A program made the translations under genes and the position numbers. A stretch of DNA of 34,564 bases from positions 1 through 34,564 of the forward strand of contig NZ_SLVY01000029.1 of the NCBI RefSeq assembly GCF_004345605.1, written 5' to 3'. Of the stretch, positions 25,161-33,296 are shown in pieces. The notes under the pieces were generated by a model. It saw only the letters and a program-made list of their open reading frames with translations. It had not been told where the DNA came from and did not search any database. Within the stretch, counting starts at the first letter, position 1. Each line of letters opens with the position of its first letter. The stretch comes from Rhodococcus sp. SMB37. GTDB taxonomy: Bacteria > Actinomycetota > Actinomycetes > Mycobacteriales > Mycobacteriaceae.

Positions 25161-25851
25161 TGGCAGTCCTGTTCCGATAGACGAACCGGGCGAGCAGACA
25201 CGCAACGAACAATCCCAATCCGACGACGAGCATTTGTTCTTTCGCGATCAACATCGCCACCAGTCCGCACACCACCGCGATCACTGTGGCCGGAACGTCA
25301 CGGTTGACACGGAACGCGTCGATCGCGAGCACCGTGAACAGGGCGGTGAGCGCGAACTCGAGGCCCGTGAGGCCGGCGGGCAGCACCGCGCCGATGAGTG
25401 CGCCGACGACGCCCGACACCACCCACATGGCCTGGCACAACACCTGCACGGTCAGCACGCGGGTGCCGGACATATCCTGGCCGGCCTTCGGCGCGACGAT
25501 CGCGTAGGACTCGTCGGTGAGCGCGTAGACGGCGTAGAGGCGGCCGATTCTGCTGCGGATCGAGCGCAGGGGAAACGACAGTCCGTAGAACACATGCCGG
25601 AAGTTCACGAGCAGCGTGGCCGCGGCGATCGACGCGAACGGCGTGACCGCGCTGATGAGACCTATCGCCAGGAATTCCATCGAGCCGGCGTAGATCACGA
25701 TCGAGAAGATCGGCGCCCACCACCAGTCGAAGCCACCCTGGGTGAGCACCACCCCGAACGCGAGGCCGAGCGGAATCAGTCCGAGTCCGACGGCCCACGA
25801 GTCCGCGATACCCGCGCGGACAGCGGTGGCACGACTGTCAGGCATGCTCAT
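25153..25851 (-). CDS. azlC: AzlC-family branched-chain amino acid exporter
   Basis: The larger partner of AzlD, 232 residues, with seven or eight helices. Recognisable AzlC stretches: GLIPLGLAFGVVLTQGGFDWW, YAGSMEFLAIGL (AGS-x-QF region), NFRHVFYGLSFPLR and ALTDESYAI. The start is ATG 25851 with an in-frame ATG at 25845; neither has a strong ribosome site. The open frame runs further up to 26343, but that part is antisense to the M50-like gene and lacks family similarity. Substrate could be branched-chain amino acids or a toxic analogue. Confidence 0.9.
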   Translation of the reverse strand: MSMPDSRATAVRAGIADSWAVGLGLIPLGLAFGVVLTQGGFDWWWAPIFSIVIYAGSMEFLAIGLISAVTPFASIAAATLLVNFRHVFYGLSFPLRSIRSRIGRLYAVYALTDESYAIVAPKAGQDMSGTRVLTVQVLCQAMWVVSGVVGALIGAVLPAGLTGLEFALTALFTVLAIDAFRVNRDVPATVIAVVCGLVAMLIAKEQMLVVGLGLFVACLLARFVYRNRTASA

Positions 25852-25909
25852 GAGGTTATCGGGGCCGGCGACGTGTCGTGCCTCACCTGTACCCGACGAA
25901 AGGTGACCA

Positions 25910-26650
25910 GTGGCGTCGAGCGTCGACTCGTTCACGAACGCGGTGCAATCCGCGTGGCAGGCCGTCACGACCGTCGACGAACCCGCGTCGACGGCGCTGG
26001 TGGTGGTCACGGCGGTGATCGCGCTGATCCTCGTGACGGTCCGGCCGCTGTGGCGCAAGACCCGCCACGTGATCACGCAGGCGCACGAGGGTTCGCATGC
26101 GCTCGTCGCGGCCTTGGTGGGACGCAAGCTGTCGGGCATCCGACTGCACAGTGACACCTCTGGGGTGACGGTGTCGTCGGGGAACCCGCGCGGTCCGGGC
26201 ATGGTCGCGACGGCGTTCGCCGGGTACACCGGTCCGGCAGTGCTCGGTTTCGCCGCGGCCACACTGCTGACCCTGAACCGACCGGCGGCGGTGTTGTGGT
26301 CGATTCTCGCGGCGTTGGCGCTACTGCTCCTGCTGATCCGCAACCTGTACGGATTCTTCTCCGTCGTGGTCGCGGGTGCGATCGTGGGTGCCGCGGCCTA
26401 TCTCGGTGATCCGGTCGTGCGATACGCCGCGGCGTATCTGATCACCTGGGTGCTGCTGCTCGGCGCGACACGTCCGGTGTTCGAACTCGCCCGCACACAC
26501 ATGCGAGGCCGTGGCCAAGGCTCGGACGCCGACCAGCTGAGGTGGCTGACGAAGATTCCTGCAGGTGTGTGGATCGTCGTGTTCGGTCTGATCACGGCAG
26601 GAACCGCGCTGTACGGGACGGCACGTGTCGTGGTGACGCACGTGCCCTAG
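25910..26650 (+). CDS. M50-like intramembrane metalloprotease family protein
   Basis: A 246-residue membrane protein of the Peptidase_M50B-like type. The zinc motif HEGSH (HExxH) is at 59-63 right after the first helix, in TQAHEGSHALVAALVG. Further helices follow (about 100-175), and the downstream segment with YLITWVLLLGATRPVFEL may carry the third metal-ligand area, although the usual NxxPxxxxDG motif was not seen, so catalytic ability is uncertain. GTG start with AAAGGTGA upstream. It could cut a membrane-bound regulator; no such partner is nearby. Its stop overlaps that of the next convergent gene by four bases. Confidence 0.83.
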   Translation: MASSVDSFTNAVQSAWQAVTTVDEPASTALVVVTAVIALILVTVRPLWRKTRHVITQAHEGSHALVAALVGRKLSGIRLHSDTSGVTVSSGNPRGPGMVATAFAGYTGPAVLGFAAATLLTLNRPAAVLWSILAALALLLLLIRNLYGFFSVVVAGAIVGAAAYLGDPVVRYAAAYLITWVLLLGATRPVFELARTHMRGRGQGSDADQLRWLTKIPAGVWIVVFGLITAGTALYGTARVVVTHVP

Positions 26651-27300
26651 AACGACTCGACCTGCATCGCCACCGCGCGCACGGGTGCCCCGTCGGCGCC
26701 CACGAACGGAATCGGCAGCAGGTTCACCAACGGATCCGGGAAATCGATCGCCGCGAGATTCGTCAGGTTCTCGCAGATCACACCACCCGCGGCGGCGATC
26801 ACGTGGTGCGCGGCGAGCTCCTCGTCGCCCGTGGGGTCGATGCTCGGAGCGTCGATACCGACGGTGCGCACTCCGCGGTCGAGCAGCCACCGGCACCCGT
26901 CCGCGTTCAGCGCCGGATGCCGGAAGTACTCATCGGTGCCGAAGTGCGCCGACCAACCGGTGTGCACGAGGGCGATGTCGCCCGCGCAGAGTTCGGCCCC
27001 GTCCCACAGGCCCGGCCCGATCAGCTCGCCCGGGCCGACGCGGCCGCGTACGTCCAGTACCACTCCCCTGCCCACGAATGCTGTGGGCGAAATCCGGTCG
27101 ACGGAGTCACCGTCGTCGCGGATGTGTCGGGGCGCGTCGACGTGGGTGCCGGTCTGCGAACCCATTGCGACGTGCAGCAGGTTGTAGCCGTCGCCGGCGA
27201 TGGTCGCATGCGGAGTGAACACGGGCGCCGGGTCTCCCGGATACACCTGTGTGCTCGGTGACACTGGGTGGCTGAGGTCGACGATCCGCACTACTCGCAT
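26647..27300 (-). CDS. Cyclase-family (kynurenine formamidase-like) metal-dependent hydrolase
   Basis: A 217-residue protein of the cyclase/KynB family. The metal motif is complete: SQTGTHVDAPRH (H53, D55, H59), preceded by VDLSHPVSP and VYPGDP, and followed by DIALVHTGW and TVGIDAPSIDP, all hallmarks of the HxGTHxDxPxH group. Members hydrolyse amides or related bonds, such as N-formylkynurenine; kynurenine genes are absent here, so the substrate stays open. ATG 27300 was chosen; an ATG at 27309 adds three residues. Neither has a clear ribosome site. Confidence 0.87.
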   Translation of the reverse strand: MRVVRIVDLSHPVSPSTQVYPGDPAPVFTPHATIAGDGYNLLHVAMGSQTGTHVDAPRHIRDDGDSVDRISPTAFVGRGVVLDVRGRVGPGELIGPGLWDGAELCAGDIALVHTGWSAHFGTDEYFRHPALNADGCRWLLDRGVRTVGIDAPSIDPTGDEELAAHHVIAAAGGVICENLTNLAAIDFPDPLVNLLPIPFVGADGAPVRAVAMQVESF

Positions 27301-27330
27301 GGCGCACATGCTAGTTCGGCATCATCGCCC

Positions 27331-28140
27331 TCAGCCGAAATCCACCTGCCGGTGCGGATCGGCCAGTGCGGTCACCGTTCCGGAACCGAACGGCCCGAGC
27401 CGATCGAACAGCACCGACGTGCCGACGGAGATGCCGTCGGAGCTGATGTGGTGGTCGGCCTCGACACCCACCTCCGGCCCGACGGGCAACCGCGACAGGG
27501 CCAGGGTCAGGTCGGCGTTGATGAATCCGACGCCGCGGTCGCTCCAGTTGGTCACCAGGCTGGTCGCTTCCCCGACCGTCGCGGTGCGCACGAACGGCGA
27601 CATTTCTTCTCCGACGACGACGGGCAGCTGGCGTGCCCACAAGCGCTTGCGGCTCGCATTCTGGTGCTCGGATCGGTTCGACGACCAGCCGTCGGGGTGA
27701 TCGTCGCTACCGAACCAGGTGGGGAAGACGAATCCGGTCTCCGGGTCGGCGGGGGTCTCCGCGGGCGGCTCCGGCCGGTCCTCGCGGACCCACACCACAC
27801 CCGGTGGCTGCTCCGACGGCCGCAGGAAGACGACGGTCGCGCGGGCGGAGACGTCGTCACCCTGCATCAGCAGCGCATCGGCGACACGGATCCGTTTACC
27901 GTCGCGGATGCGCGTCGTGGTGAATCGGACCTCGTCGTTGCGGACGGGCTTGAACAGGTCGACGGTCAGGCGCGCGGGCACCATCGCGTCGTCGCCGTGC
28001 CGATTCTCGAGTTCACGGGCGATCAGCCCGCACACGCACGGGCCCGCGAGCATCGTCGACGACCACGGGCTCACCGCGTACTTGGTGGGCCGGTACGTGC
28101 CGTCGACGTCCGTGAAATAACCCCAGACCTTGTTCTGCAT
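27331..28140 (-). CDS. Acyl-CoA thioesterase-like double hot-dog protein
   Basis: A 269-residue protein of the 4HBT_3/thioesterase-like family. The N-terminal hot dog contains YAVSPWSSTMLAGPCVCGLIARELE and ARLTVDLFKPVRNDEV, typical of actinobacterial TesB-like proteins; the second half has NADLTLALSRLPVGPEVGVEADHHISSDGISVGTSVLFD, where the D-x-S/T area corresponds to the presumed active region. Likely hydrolyses acyl-CoA thioesters in lipid turnover. It lies 30 bases before the end-proximal cyclase-family gene on the same strand, so co-transcription is possible. Confidence 0.82.
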   Translation of the reverse strand: MQNKVWGYFTDVDGTYRPTKYAVSPWSSTMLAGPCVCGLIARELENRHGDDAMVPARLTVDLFKPVRNDEVRFTTTRIRDGKRIRVADALLMQGDDVSARATVVFLRPSEQPPGVVWVREDRPEPPAETPADPETGFVFPTWFGSDDHPDGWSSNRSEHQNASRKRLWARQLPVVVGEEMSPFVRTATVGEATSLVTNWSDRGVGFINADLTLALSRLPVGPEVGVEADHHISSDGISVGTSVLFDRLGPFGSGTVTALADPHRQVDFG

Positions 28141-28206
28141 GGTCGAATGCTCTCAGGGGGAGGTACGGCGGTCGATCGGGACCCCGTGATGCGCGCTGCA
28201 AACACG

Positions 28207-29295
28207 ATGTCGCAAGATGTGTGCGTGGGCTCCCCCAACCTTCCGATCACTTCGACTCGACTCATCGTCGACGTGGACACCGGCATCGACGATGCGCTCG
28301 CGTTGCTGTACCTGGTCGCGAGTCCGGAGGCCGACATCGCCGCGGTGCTGTGCACTGCCGGCAATGTTCCCGTCGGCCAGGTGACCGCGAATACCCTTGC
28401 GGTGCTGGATATGTGTGGCCGTGCCGACATCGAGGTCGCGGCCGGAGCGCAAGTTCCGCTCGTCGCACCGTTGATGACCACCGAGGACACCCACGGACCG
28501 CTGGGTGTCGGATATGCCGAGTTTCCGGCGACGTCGAGAGCGCCGTCGTCTCGCTCCGCAGCCGAGGCATGGGTCGAGCTCACACGCGAGTACCCGGGCG
28601 AGTTGACCGGTCTGGTCACCGGGCCGATGACGAATCTCGCGCTGGCCGTGAGGATGGATCCGGAGCTGCCGCAGCGACTGCGGCGTCTGGTGATCATGGG
28701 CGGATGTTTCAACCATCCCGGCAACACGACACCGACGTCGGAGTGGAACGTGGCGGTCGATCCGGAGGCCGCGCGCGAAGTGTTCGACGCGTTCTCCGGT
28801 CTGCCCTCCCGGCAGCATCCGATCGTGTGCCCGCTGGACACCACCGAGACCATCGAGATGCATCCAGTGCACGTGGACCGCATCGCGGAGGCCTCGGAAA
28901 GCACTCCCGCCGAAGCATTGTCGCCCGACGACCCGCGAGGGCAGCGGTCACGCGCATCGAATCAGGTGGTTCGGCACCTGTCCGATGCGCTGCGCTTCTA
29001 CATGGAGTTCCATCGCGACCAGAATCTCGGTTATCTCGCCCACGTCCACGACCCGTTCGCGGCGGCCGTCGCACTGGGCACCGTTCCGTACACGACGACA
29101 CCGGCGACGGTGGACGTCGAACTCGAGGGGCGGCTCACGCGGGGAACCACGATCGCAGACTGGACCGGGATCTGGCGGCGCGAACCGAATGCCGCTATCG
29201 TCACGGCGACCCATCCCGAGGTGTTTTTCGAACACCTCACTGCCCGGGTTGGTGCATTCGCCCGGAATTTGAAGCTACCCTCCAGTAACAACTAG
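28207..29295 (+). CDS. Inosine/uridine-preferring nucleoside hydrolase family
   Basis: A 362-residue nucleoside hydrolase. The calcium-binding signature DVDTGIDDALAL gives Asp22, Asp24, Asp28 and Asp29, followed by AAVLCTAGNVPVGQVTANTLAVLDMCGR, TGPMTNLALAV, IMGGCF, the EWNVAVDPEAA ribose site and the late HVHDPFAAAVAL Asp ligand. It should split ribonucleosides to base and ribose, but related enzymes act on other ribosides. Start is uncertain: ATG 28207 is used; ATG 28189 and GTG 28219 are in frame and none has a clear ribosome site. Its TAG stop is built into a palindrome ahead of lsr2. Confidence 0.88.
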   Translation: MSQDVCVGSPNLPITSTRLIVDVDTGIDDALALLYLVASPEADIAAVLCTAGNVPVGQVTANTLAVLDMCGRADIEVAAGAQVPLVAPLMTTEDTHGPLGVGYAEFPATSRAPSSRSAAEAWVELTREYPGELTGLVTGPMTNLALAVRMDPELPQRLRRLVIMGGCFNHPGNTTPTSEWNVAVDPEAAREVFDAFSGLPSRQHPIVCPLDTTETIEMHPVHVDRIAEASESTPAEALSPDDPRGQRSRASNQVVRHLSDALRFYMEFHRDQNLGYLAHVHDPFAAAVALGTVPYTTTPATVDVELEGRLTRGTTIADWTGIWRREPNAAIVTATHPEVFFEHLTARVGAFARNLKLPSSNN

Positions 29296-29305
29296 CGTCT
29301 AGTTG
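29289..29305. promoter_or_regulatory. CAACTAG-CGT-CTAGTTG palindrome before lsr2
   Basis: A perfect 7-bp inverted repeat with a 3-base centre lies 24 bases before the lsr2 start and includes the stop codon of the nucleoside hydrolase. It is AT-richer than its surroundings and could be an operator; autoregulation by Lsr2, which prefers AT-rich DNA, is an inference. Confidence 0.45.
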
Positions 29306-29329
29306 GAAGTTCGGGGACAAGGAGACAGT

Positions 29330-29737
29330 GTGGCACAGCAGGTGCGTGTCGAGTATTACGACGACATCGACGGCGAACCGATTACCGATGGTCTGGCACA
29401 ATCGTTCCGGATCACCGTCGACGATATCGAGTACGAAATCGATCTTCGTCCCTCCAACGCGGACAAGTTCTGGGCAGTTCTGCAGCCGTGGCTGAACGAG
29501 TCGAAGCGCAACCGGACACCGAAGCTGCCGAGCATTCCTCCGACAGCGCATGCAGCCACTCCTACCCCCGCTCCCACGCGGACGCGAAAGCCACGTACCC
29601 GCAAGGTGATTCCCGGACGCTCTCCTGAGCAGCTGGCCGCAGTGCGCCACTGGGCGCGGGGGCAGGGATTCGACGTCAGCTCACGCGGACGCATTCCGTC
29701 GCACATTCTCGAGAGTTTCGAGGCAGCTCACGCGTGA
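29330..29737 (+). CDS. lsr2: Lsr2-type nucleoid-associated protein with long linker
   Basis: H-NS-like DNA-bridging silencer, 135 residues. The N-terminal oligomerisation part has QQVRVEYYDDIDG, ITVDDIEYEIDLRPSNADKFWAVL; the C-terminal DNA-binding part has SPEQLAAVRHWARGQGFDVSSRGRIPSHILESFE, where SRGR is the minor-groove hook. The linker (about 60-97) is rich in Pro, Thr, Arg and Lys and makes the protein some 20 residues longer than typical 112-residue Lsr2. GTG start with AAGGAG upstream. The canonical lsr2 commonly lies near lysS/clpC, which are not here, so this may be a paralogue. Its 3' end overlaps the FUSC gene by 62 bases. Confidence 0.92.
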   Translation: MAQQVRVEYYDDIDGEPITDGLAQSFRITVDDIEYEIDLRPSNADKFWAVLQPWLNESKRNRTPKLPSIPPTAHAATPTPAPTRTRKPRTRKVIPGRSPEQLAAVRHWARGQGFDVSSRGRIPSHILESFEAAHA

Positions 29738-31166
29738 CCTCGGTCAGGTGAGCACGGTCGCCGCGCTGGAGGGTCAGCGCGGCGACGATCACACCGACCA
29801 CCACCCCGACGAGAGTGTCGAGGACACGGCTGAGTGCGACATCCGCACCGATACCGGTGCCCAGACCGGTCAGCATCAATGCCATTGCCGTGACGAAGAC
29901 GGACGCAAGAGCGTAATTGCGCGTGACCACCATTTCCGTGACGGTCTGCAGCACCACGATCACGACGACCAGCGGCCAGTAACCCAGGTCGAGAACCAGC
30001 AGGACCACCGCGAGCACCGCACCGAGCGCGTTGCCGATCAGGCGCTGGATCGCACGCTGAACGGTCTGCCGATAGTTCGCACCCTGCAGCGCGGCCATCG
30101 CCCCCATCGTGGCCCAGAGCGGATGCGCCATACCGAGTGCCGCTGCGATCCATCCCGCGACCAATGACGCCACCACGACCCGCGCGACGCCGATCACGAT
30201 CACCCTGTCGCCCAGCCGCCGCACACCTTCCACGAAGAATCCGAAGAACCTGTCGACTCCGCGCACACTCGGAATTGCGTGGACAGACGCTCCGGAGCGG
30301 GGAATGTCGATGTCGCGACGTACCTTGCGCAGTTCCGCTTCGAAGCGATGGAAGTCGGCGCGACGCGCTGCCGCGGTGTCGTGCGAACCACCGTCGACGA
30401 CCTTCTCCGCTGCGTCGAGCAGTGCAAGGAGTTCGTGACTGTGGGACCGCATCCTGGGATCACCACCGAGCGCGATCACCTCGCGAGCGCGGGCGATGTG
30501 CTGGCGGGCCGTCGCAACGTCCGCGGCACCCGGGGATTCGAGCGCGGCGACCGATGCCAGCGCCCGGGCGACCGCGATACGTGCGGGGCTGTGCGGATGC
30601 GACAGCGCGGGGAGCATGGCAACGATCCAGCCGATGGCAGACCCGACGGCGGCGGCGGAGGCGGCGAGTCCCACGTCGGCGGCATTCTCGGCGAAGCCGG
30701 CCGCACCGGCTGCGGCGAAGATGAGGATGACGGGGCCCGGTCCGGTGATCCGGAAGGCAGTGAGCAGCCAGAACGATACGCCGGCGGCCACCGAAAGAAG
30801 CAGAATCTGCAACCACATCGTCAGCCCTACTGCGCCGAGTGTGGCACCGAATGCGGCGAACGCGACGAGACCGACGCCGACGCAGGCCAGCTTCGTGGCG
30901 AGCCGCGGAAACGGTTCGTAGCGTAGAAAGGCCGACGACAGCGCACCGAGCGCGGCGAATCCCGCGACTTCCTGATGACCGAGGAGGCCACCTCCGACCA
31001 GCGCGATCAGTGTGGCCACTCCGACGCGAACAGCCACGGCGATCGTCGGATCGGATCGGCGCATCTCGAGAGACTCGCGCCACGCGGTGCCCGACAGCGA
31101 ATGCGCCAACGCGCCGCCCGAGTAGCGAAGGCGGTTGCGATCAGTGCGGTGAGACGTCCGTTGCAT
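29676..31166 (-). CDS. FUSC-family membrane transporter
   Basis: A 496-residue membrane protein with two hydrophobic halves (about 40-190 and 325-460) around a soluble helical middle, the layout of fusaric acid resistance/aromatic acid efflux proteins (FUSC). Stretches such as HPLWATMGAMAALQGANYRQTVQRAIQRLIGNALGAVLAVVLL match FUSC repeat 2. It likely exports aromatic or hydrophobic acids. ATG 31166 is preceded without gap by GGAGG and by TTAGAAT six bases upstream, which fits a leaderless start; a downstream ATG is at 31064. Divergent from a marR gene, its probable regulator. Confidence 0.85.
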   Translation of the reverse strand: MQRTSHRTDRNRLRYSGGALAHSLSGTAWRESLEMRRSDPTIAVAVRVGVATLIALVGGGLLGHQEVAGFAALGALSSAFLRYEPFPRLATKLACVGVGLVAFAAFGATLGAVGLTMWLQILLLSVAAGVSFWLLTAFRITGPGPVILIFAAAGAAGFAENAADVGLAASAAAVGSAIGWIVAMLPALSHPHSPARIAVARALASVAALESPGAADVATARQHIARAREVIALGGDPRMRSHSHELLALLDAAEKVVDGGSHDTAAARRADFHRFEAELRKVRRDIDIPRSGASVHAIPSVRGVDRFFGFFVEGVRRLGDRVIVIGVARVVVASLVAGWIAAALGMAHPLWATMGAMAALQGANYRQTVQRAIQRLIGNALGAVLAVVLLVLDLGYWPLVVVIVVLQTVTEMVVTRNYALASVFVTAMALMLTGLGTGIGADVALSRVLDTLVGVVVGVIVAALTLQRGDRAHLTEVTRELPRNSRECATECVRVS

Positions 31167-31236
31167 CCTCCGATTCTAATACTTCGCATGTAAATTATGT
31201 ATGAAGTTGTTGTCCTCGGGCCGTTAGAATGCACAC
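31167..31236. promoter_or_regulatory. Mirror-image leaderless promoters, FUSC/marR
   Basis: The 70-bp gap holds the -10-like TTAGAAT exactly six bases before each of the two divergent ATG codons (31225-31230 for marR, plus strand; mirrored for FUSC on the minus strand). An interrupted inverted repeat with outer arms ACTTC (31181-31185) and GAAGT (31203-31207) lies between them, over the presumed -35 areas, a natural place for a MarR dimer. Confidence 0.6.
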
Positions 31237-31749
31237 ATGCCCACGTCCTCTGCTCGCTCCGACTACGTCGAACGCATCCGCAACGCGTGGGCGGCCCGCT
31301 ATCCCGAACTCGATCTCCGGCCGATCGACGTGATCGGTCGCATCACCCGCATCGGCTCCCTCGCCCTCAACCGGCTCGACAGAGAACTCGAATCGAGCGG
31401 GATCGGCCGCACCGAATTCGAGGTGCTCAGCGCCCTCGCGCGCAGCGACTTCCCGCTGCGCGCGAGCGAGGTCACCTCCGTCACCGGCATCTCGGGGGCA
31501 TCCACCACCAAGCACACCGAGCGGCTCGTGAAGATCGGTCTGGTCGAACGTCAGCGTCTCGAACGCGACGGGCGCGTGGTGCTGCTCTCCCTCACCGATG
31601 CGGGGCGTGAACTCGTCGAGCGGGCGCTTCCGCGGCGCATCGAGAGTGAAAAGCAGATGCTCGACGGACTCAGCGACGATGAACTCGACCTGCTTACCGG
31701 ACTGCTGCAACGCATCGCGCACAACGTCGAGGACCAGACGCTGCACTGA
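31237..31749 (+). CDS. MarR-family transcriptional regulator
   Basis: A 170-residue winged-helix regulator. The recognition part is LRASEVTSVTGISGASTTKHTERLVKIGLVERQRLERDGRVVLLSLTDAGRELVE, with the wing residue pattern DGR. The N-terminal part (RIRNAWAARYPELDLRPIDVIGRITRIGSLALNRLDREL) is the longer helical front of the MarR subgroup that begins with a WxxxxPELD region. ATG at 31237 with TAGAAT six bases upstream and no ribosome site suggests a leaderless mRNA. Likely represses the divergent FUSC exporter and itself, released by an aromatic acid. Confidence 0.92.
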   Translation: MPTSSARSDYVERIRNAWAARYPELDLRPIDVIGRITRIGSLALNRLDRELESSGIGRTEFEVLSALARSDFPLRASEVTSVTGISGASTTKHTERLVKIGLVERQRLERDGRVVLLSLTDAGRELVERALPRRIESEKQMLDGLSDDELDLLTGLLQRIAHNVEDQTLH

Positions 31750-31781
31750 CCTACAACGCGGTGAGTTCCCCCACCTCTACA

Positions 31782-31812
31782 GGTTTCCGCGGGTCGTCGA
31801 TCCACGGAAACC
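31782..31812. terminator. Possible terminator hairpin after marR
   Basis: The arms GGTTTCCG (31782-31789) and CGGAAACC (31805-31812) pair around a 15-base loop between convergent marR and the next gene. No T run follows, so this is a weak call. Confidence 0.35.
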
Positions 31813-31844
31813 CGCAGGAGCCGAGGAAGGTTCAGTGCGCTACC

Positions 31845-32318
31845 TCAGGGCATCTCGACGGTTTCGGCCCGCTCGATCTCGGCGACAGCACGCCGCAGAT
31901 ACGGACCGGGAGCGGCTTTGCGCGCAGCAAGCAGCTCGGCCAGCACCAGCAGTCCCGCGGTCACGTAGTCGCCCGGTCGTACCTTCGGGGCCTCGTCATC
32001 GTGCACTCCCAGAGTGCCGGTGAGCACGGCGACCACTGCGTCGGGCTGCAGCGACGGCAGCCAGCGCATCGCGTTCCGAAGAGTGTTCTCGAGCACGCCC
32101 TGCACATCTTCACCCGTCAATCCCTCGGGGTGCAATTCCTCGAGCAACTCGCGCACCATCCCCGCATGCACCGCGGTGACCTGCTCGTACGGCAGAGTGT
32201 TCAGCTCCGCGAGTGCTTCGTCGAACACCGGCACCGTCTCGCTCCGGACCGCCGTCAACGCGGTGTCGGTGTGGGTGGCGATCTGTCGGGTGATCGTCGG
32301 CCAGTGTTCGGGCCACAC
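31845..32318 (-). CDS. Hypothetical protein, mostly helical
   Basis: A 157-residue protein that I do not recognise. It appears soluble and alpha-helical, acidic, without Cys, signal peptide or membrane segment. Notable stretches are ELLEELHPEGLTGEDVQGVLENTLRN and GDYVTAGLLVLAELLAARKAAPG. The GTG start at 32318 has GAGGAGC seven bases upstream, which supports a real gene. It lies 45 bases downstream of the DUF72 gene on the same strand, so the two may be co-transcribed. Function is unknown. Confidence 0.7.
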   Translation of the reverse strand: MWPEHWPTITRQIATHTDTALTAVRSETVPVFDEALAELNTLPYEQVTAVHAGMVRELLEELHPEGLTGEDVQGVLENTLRNAMRWLPSLQPDAVVAVLTGTLGVHDDEAPKVRPGDYVTAGLLVLAELLAARKAAPGPYLRRAVAEIERAETVEMP

Positions 32319-32363
32319 GGAAAGCTCCTCGTAGTTCTCGGTACAGCAGGTCAGGCACAGCGG

Positions 32364-33200
32364 TCACAAGCGACGCTGCAACTCCAGCGCGTCGTGTGGT
32401 GCAAATCCTTTCATGTCGTTGTCGAAATACACGTAGACGTCCAGCCCTTCGCCCAGCCACACCTCGATGCGTTCGGACCAACGATCGAGCGCTTCGGATG
32501 TATAGCCACTCGCATACAGTTCCTTGTCTCCGTGCATCCGCACATACACGAAGCCCCCGGTGACCTCGGTCAGGAACAGATACCGCCCCGCGGTGTCGGC
32601 GACGACGAGAGCGATGTCGTGCTTCCGGAACAGGTCGATCGCCGCGGGCGTCGCGAAGTCGGAGTGGCGCACTTCCACCGCGTGCCGCAGCGGCCGGTCG
32701 GCATCGGTGTCCACCCAGGCCCGGTCGTCGGGCACCTTGTCGGTGCAACCGCGAGCCAGCTCGACGGCCTTCGTCGTCGTCCGCGGCAACAAGTCGAAGA
32801 ACCCGGAGAGTCGGGGCTCGTCGAATCCCAATGTGGGCGGCAACTGCCACAGCAGCGGCCCCAATTTCGGCCCGAGAGCCAGAATGCCCGACGCGAAGAA
32901 GTTGGCGAGCGCCTCGTCGACGTCGAGAAGTCGTTTCATGTGGGTGACGAACCGCCCGCCCTTGACCGCGAAGACGAAATCGTCGGGTGTCGATTCGAAC
33001 CACGCCCGGTAACTGCTCGGTCGCTGCAGTGAGTAGAACGAACCGTTGATCTCGATCGTGCCGAGCCTCTCGGACGCATACTCGAGTTCACGACGCTGTG
33101 CCAGGCCCTTCGGGTAGAAGTCGCCCCGCCAACCCGGATACCGCCAACCGGATATACCGATCCGTGCCGATGCCACGTTCCGAGCGTACGACTCGTCCAC
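32364..33200 (-). CDS. DUF72 (YecE-like) protein
   Basis: A 278-residue protein of the DUF72 family, a TIM-barrel-like group of unknown function. Hallmarks are IGISGWRYPGWRGDFYPKGL at the start, IEINGSFYSLQ, FAVKGGRFVTHMKRL, GPLLWQLPP, HAVEVRHSDF, YVRMHGDKELYASGYT and the ending VYVYFDNDMKGFAPHDALEL. The GTG at 33200 is used; a GTG eight codons in would also fit the family start. No pathway is suggested by the neighbours. Confidence 0.88.
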   Translation of the reverse strand: MDESYARNVASARIGISGWRYPGWRGDFYPKGLAQRRELEYASERLGTIEINGSFYSLQRPSSYRAWFESTPDDFVFAVKGGRFVTHMKRLLDVDEALANFFASGILALGPKLGPLLWQLPPTLGFDEPRLSGFFDLLPRTTTKAVELARGCTDKVPDDRAWVDTDADRPLRHAVEVRHSDFATPAAIDLFRKHDIALVVADTAGRYLFLTEVTGGFVYVRMHGDKELYASGYTSEALDRWSERIEVWLGEGLDVYVYFDNDMKGFAPHDALELQRRL

Positions 33201-33296
33201 TTGCCGCGAGTGACATCGATTCCCGCGCGAATCAACGTAACCGGTCCTATCCTGTGAAGGCCGTCAAGATCGCGAAGTCATACGCAAGGAGCCGCT

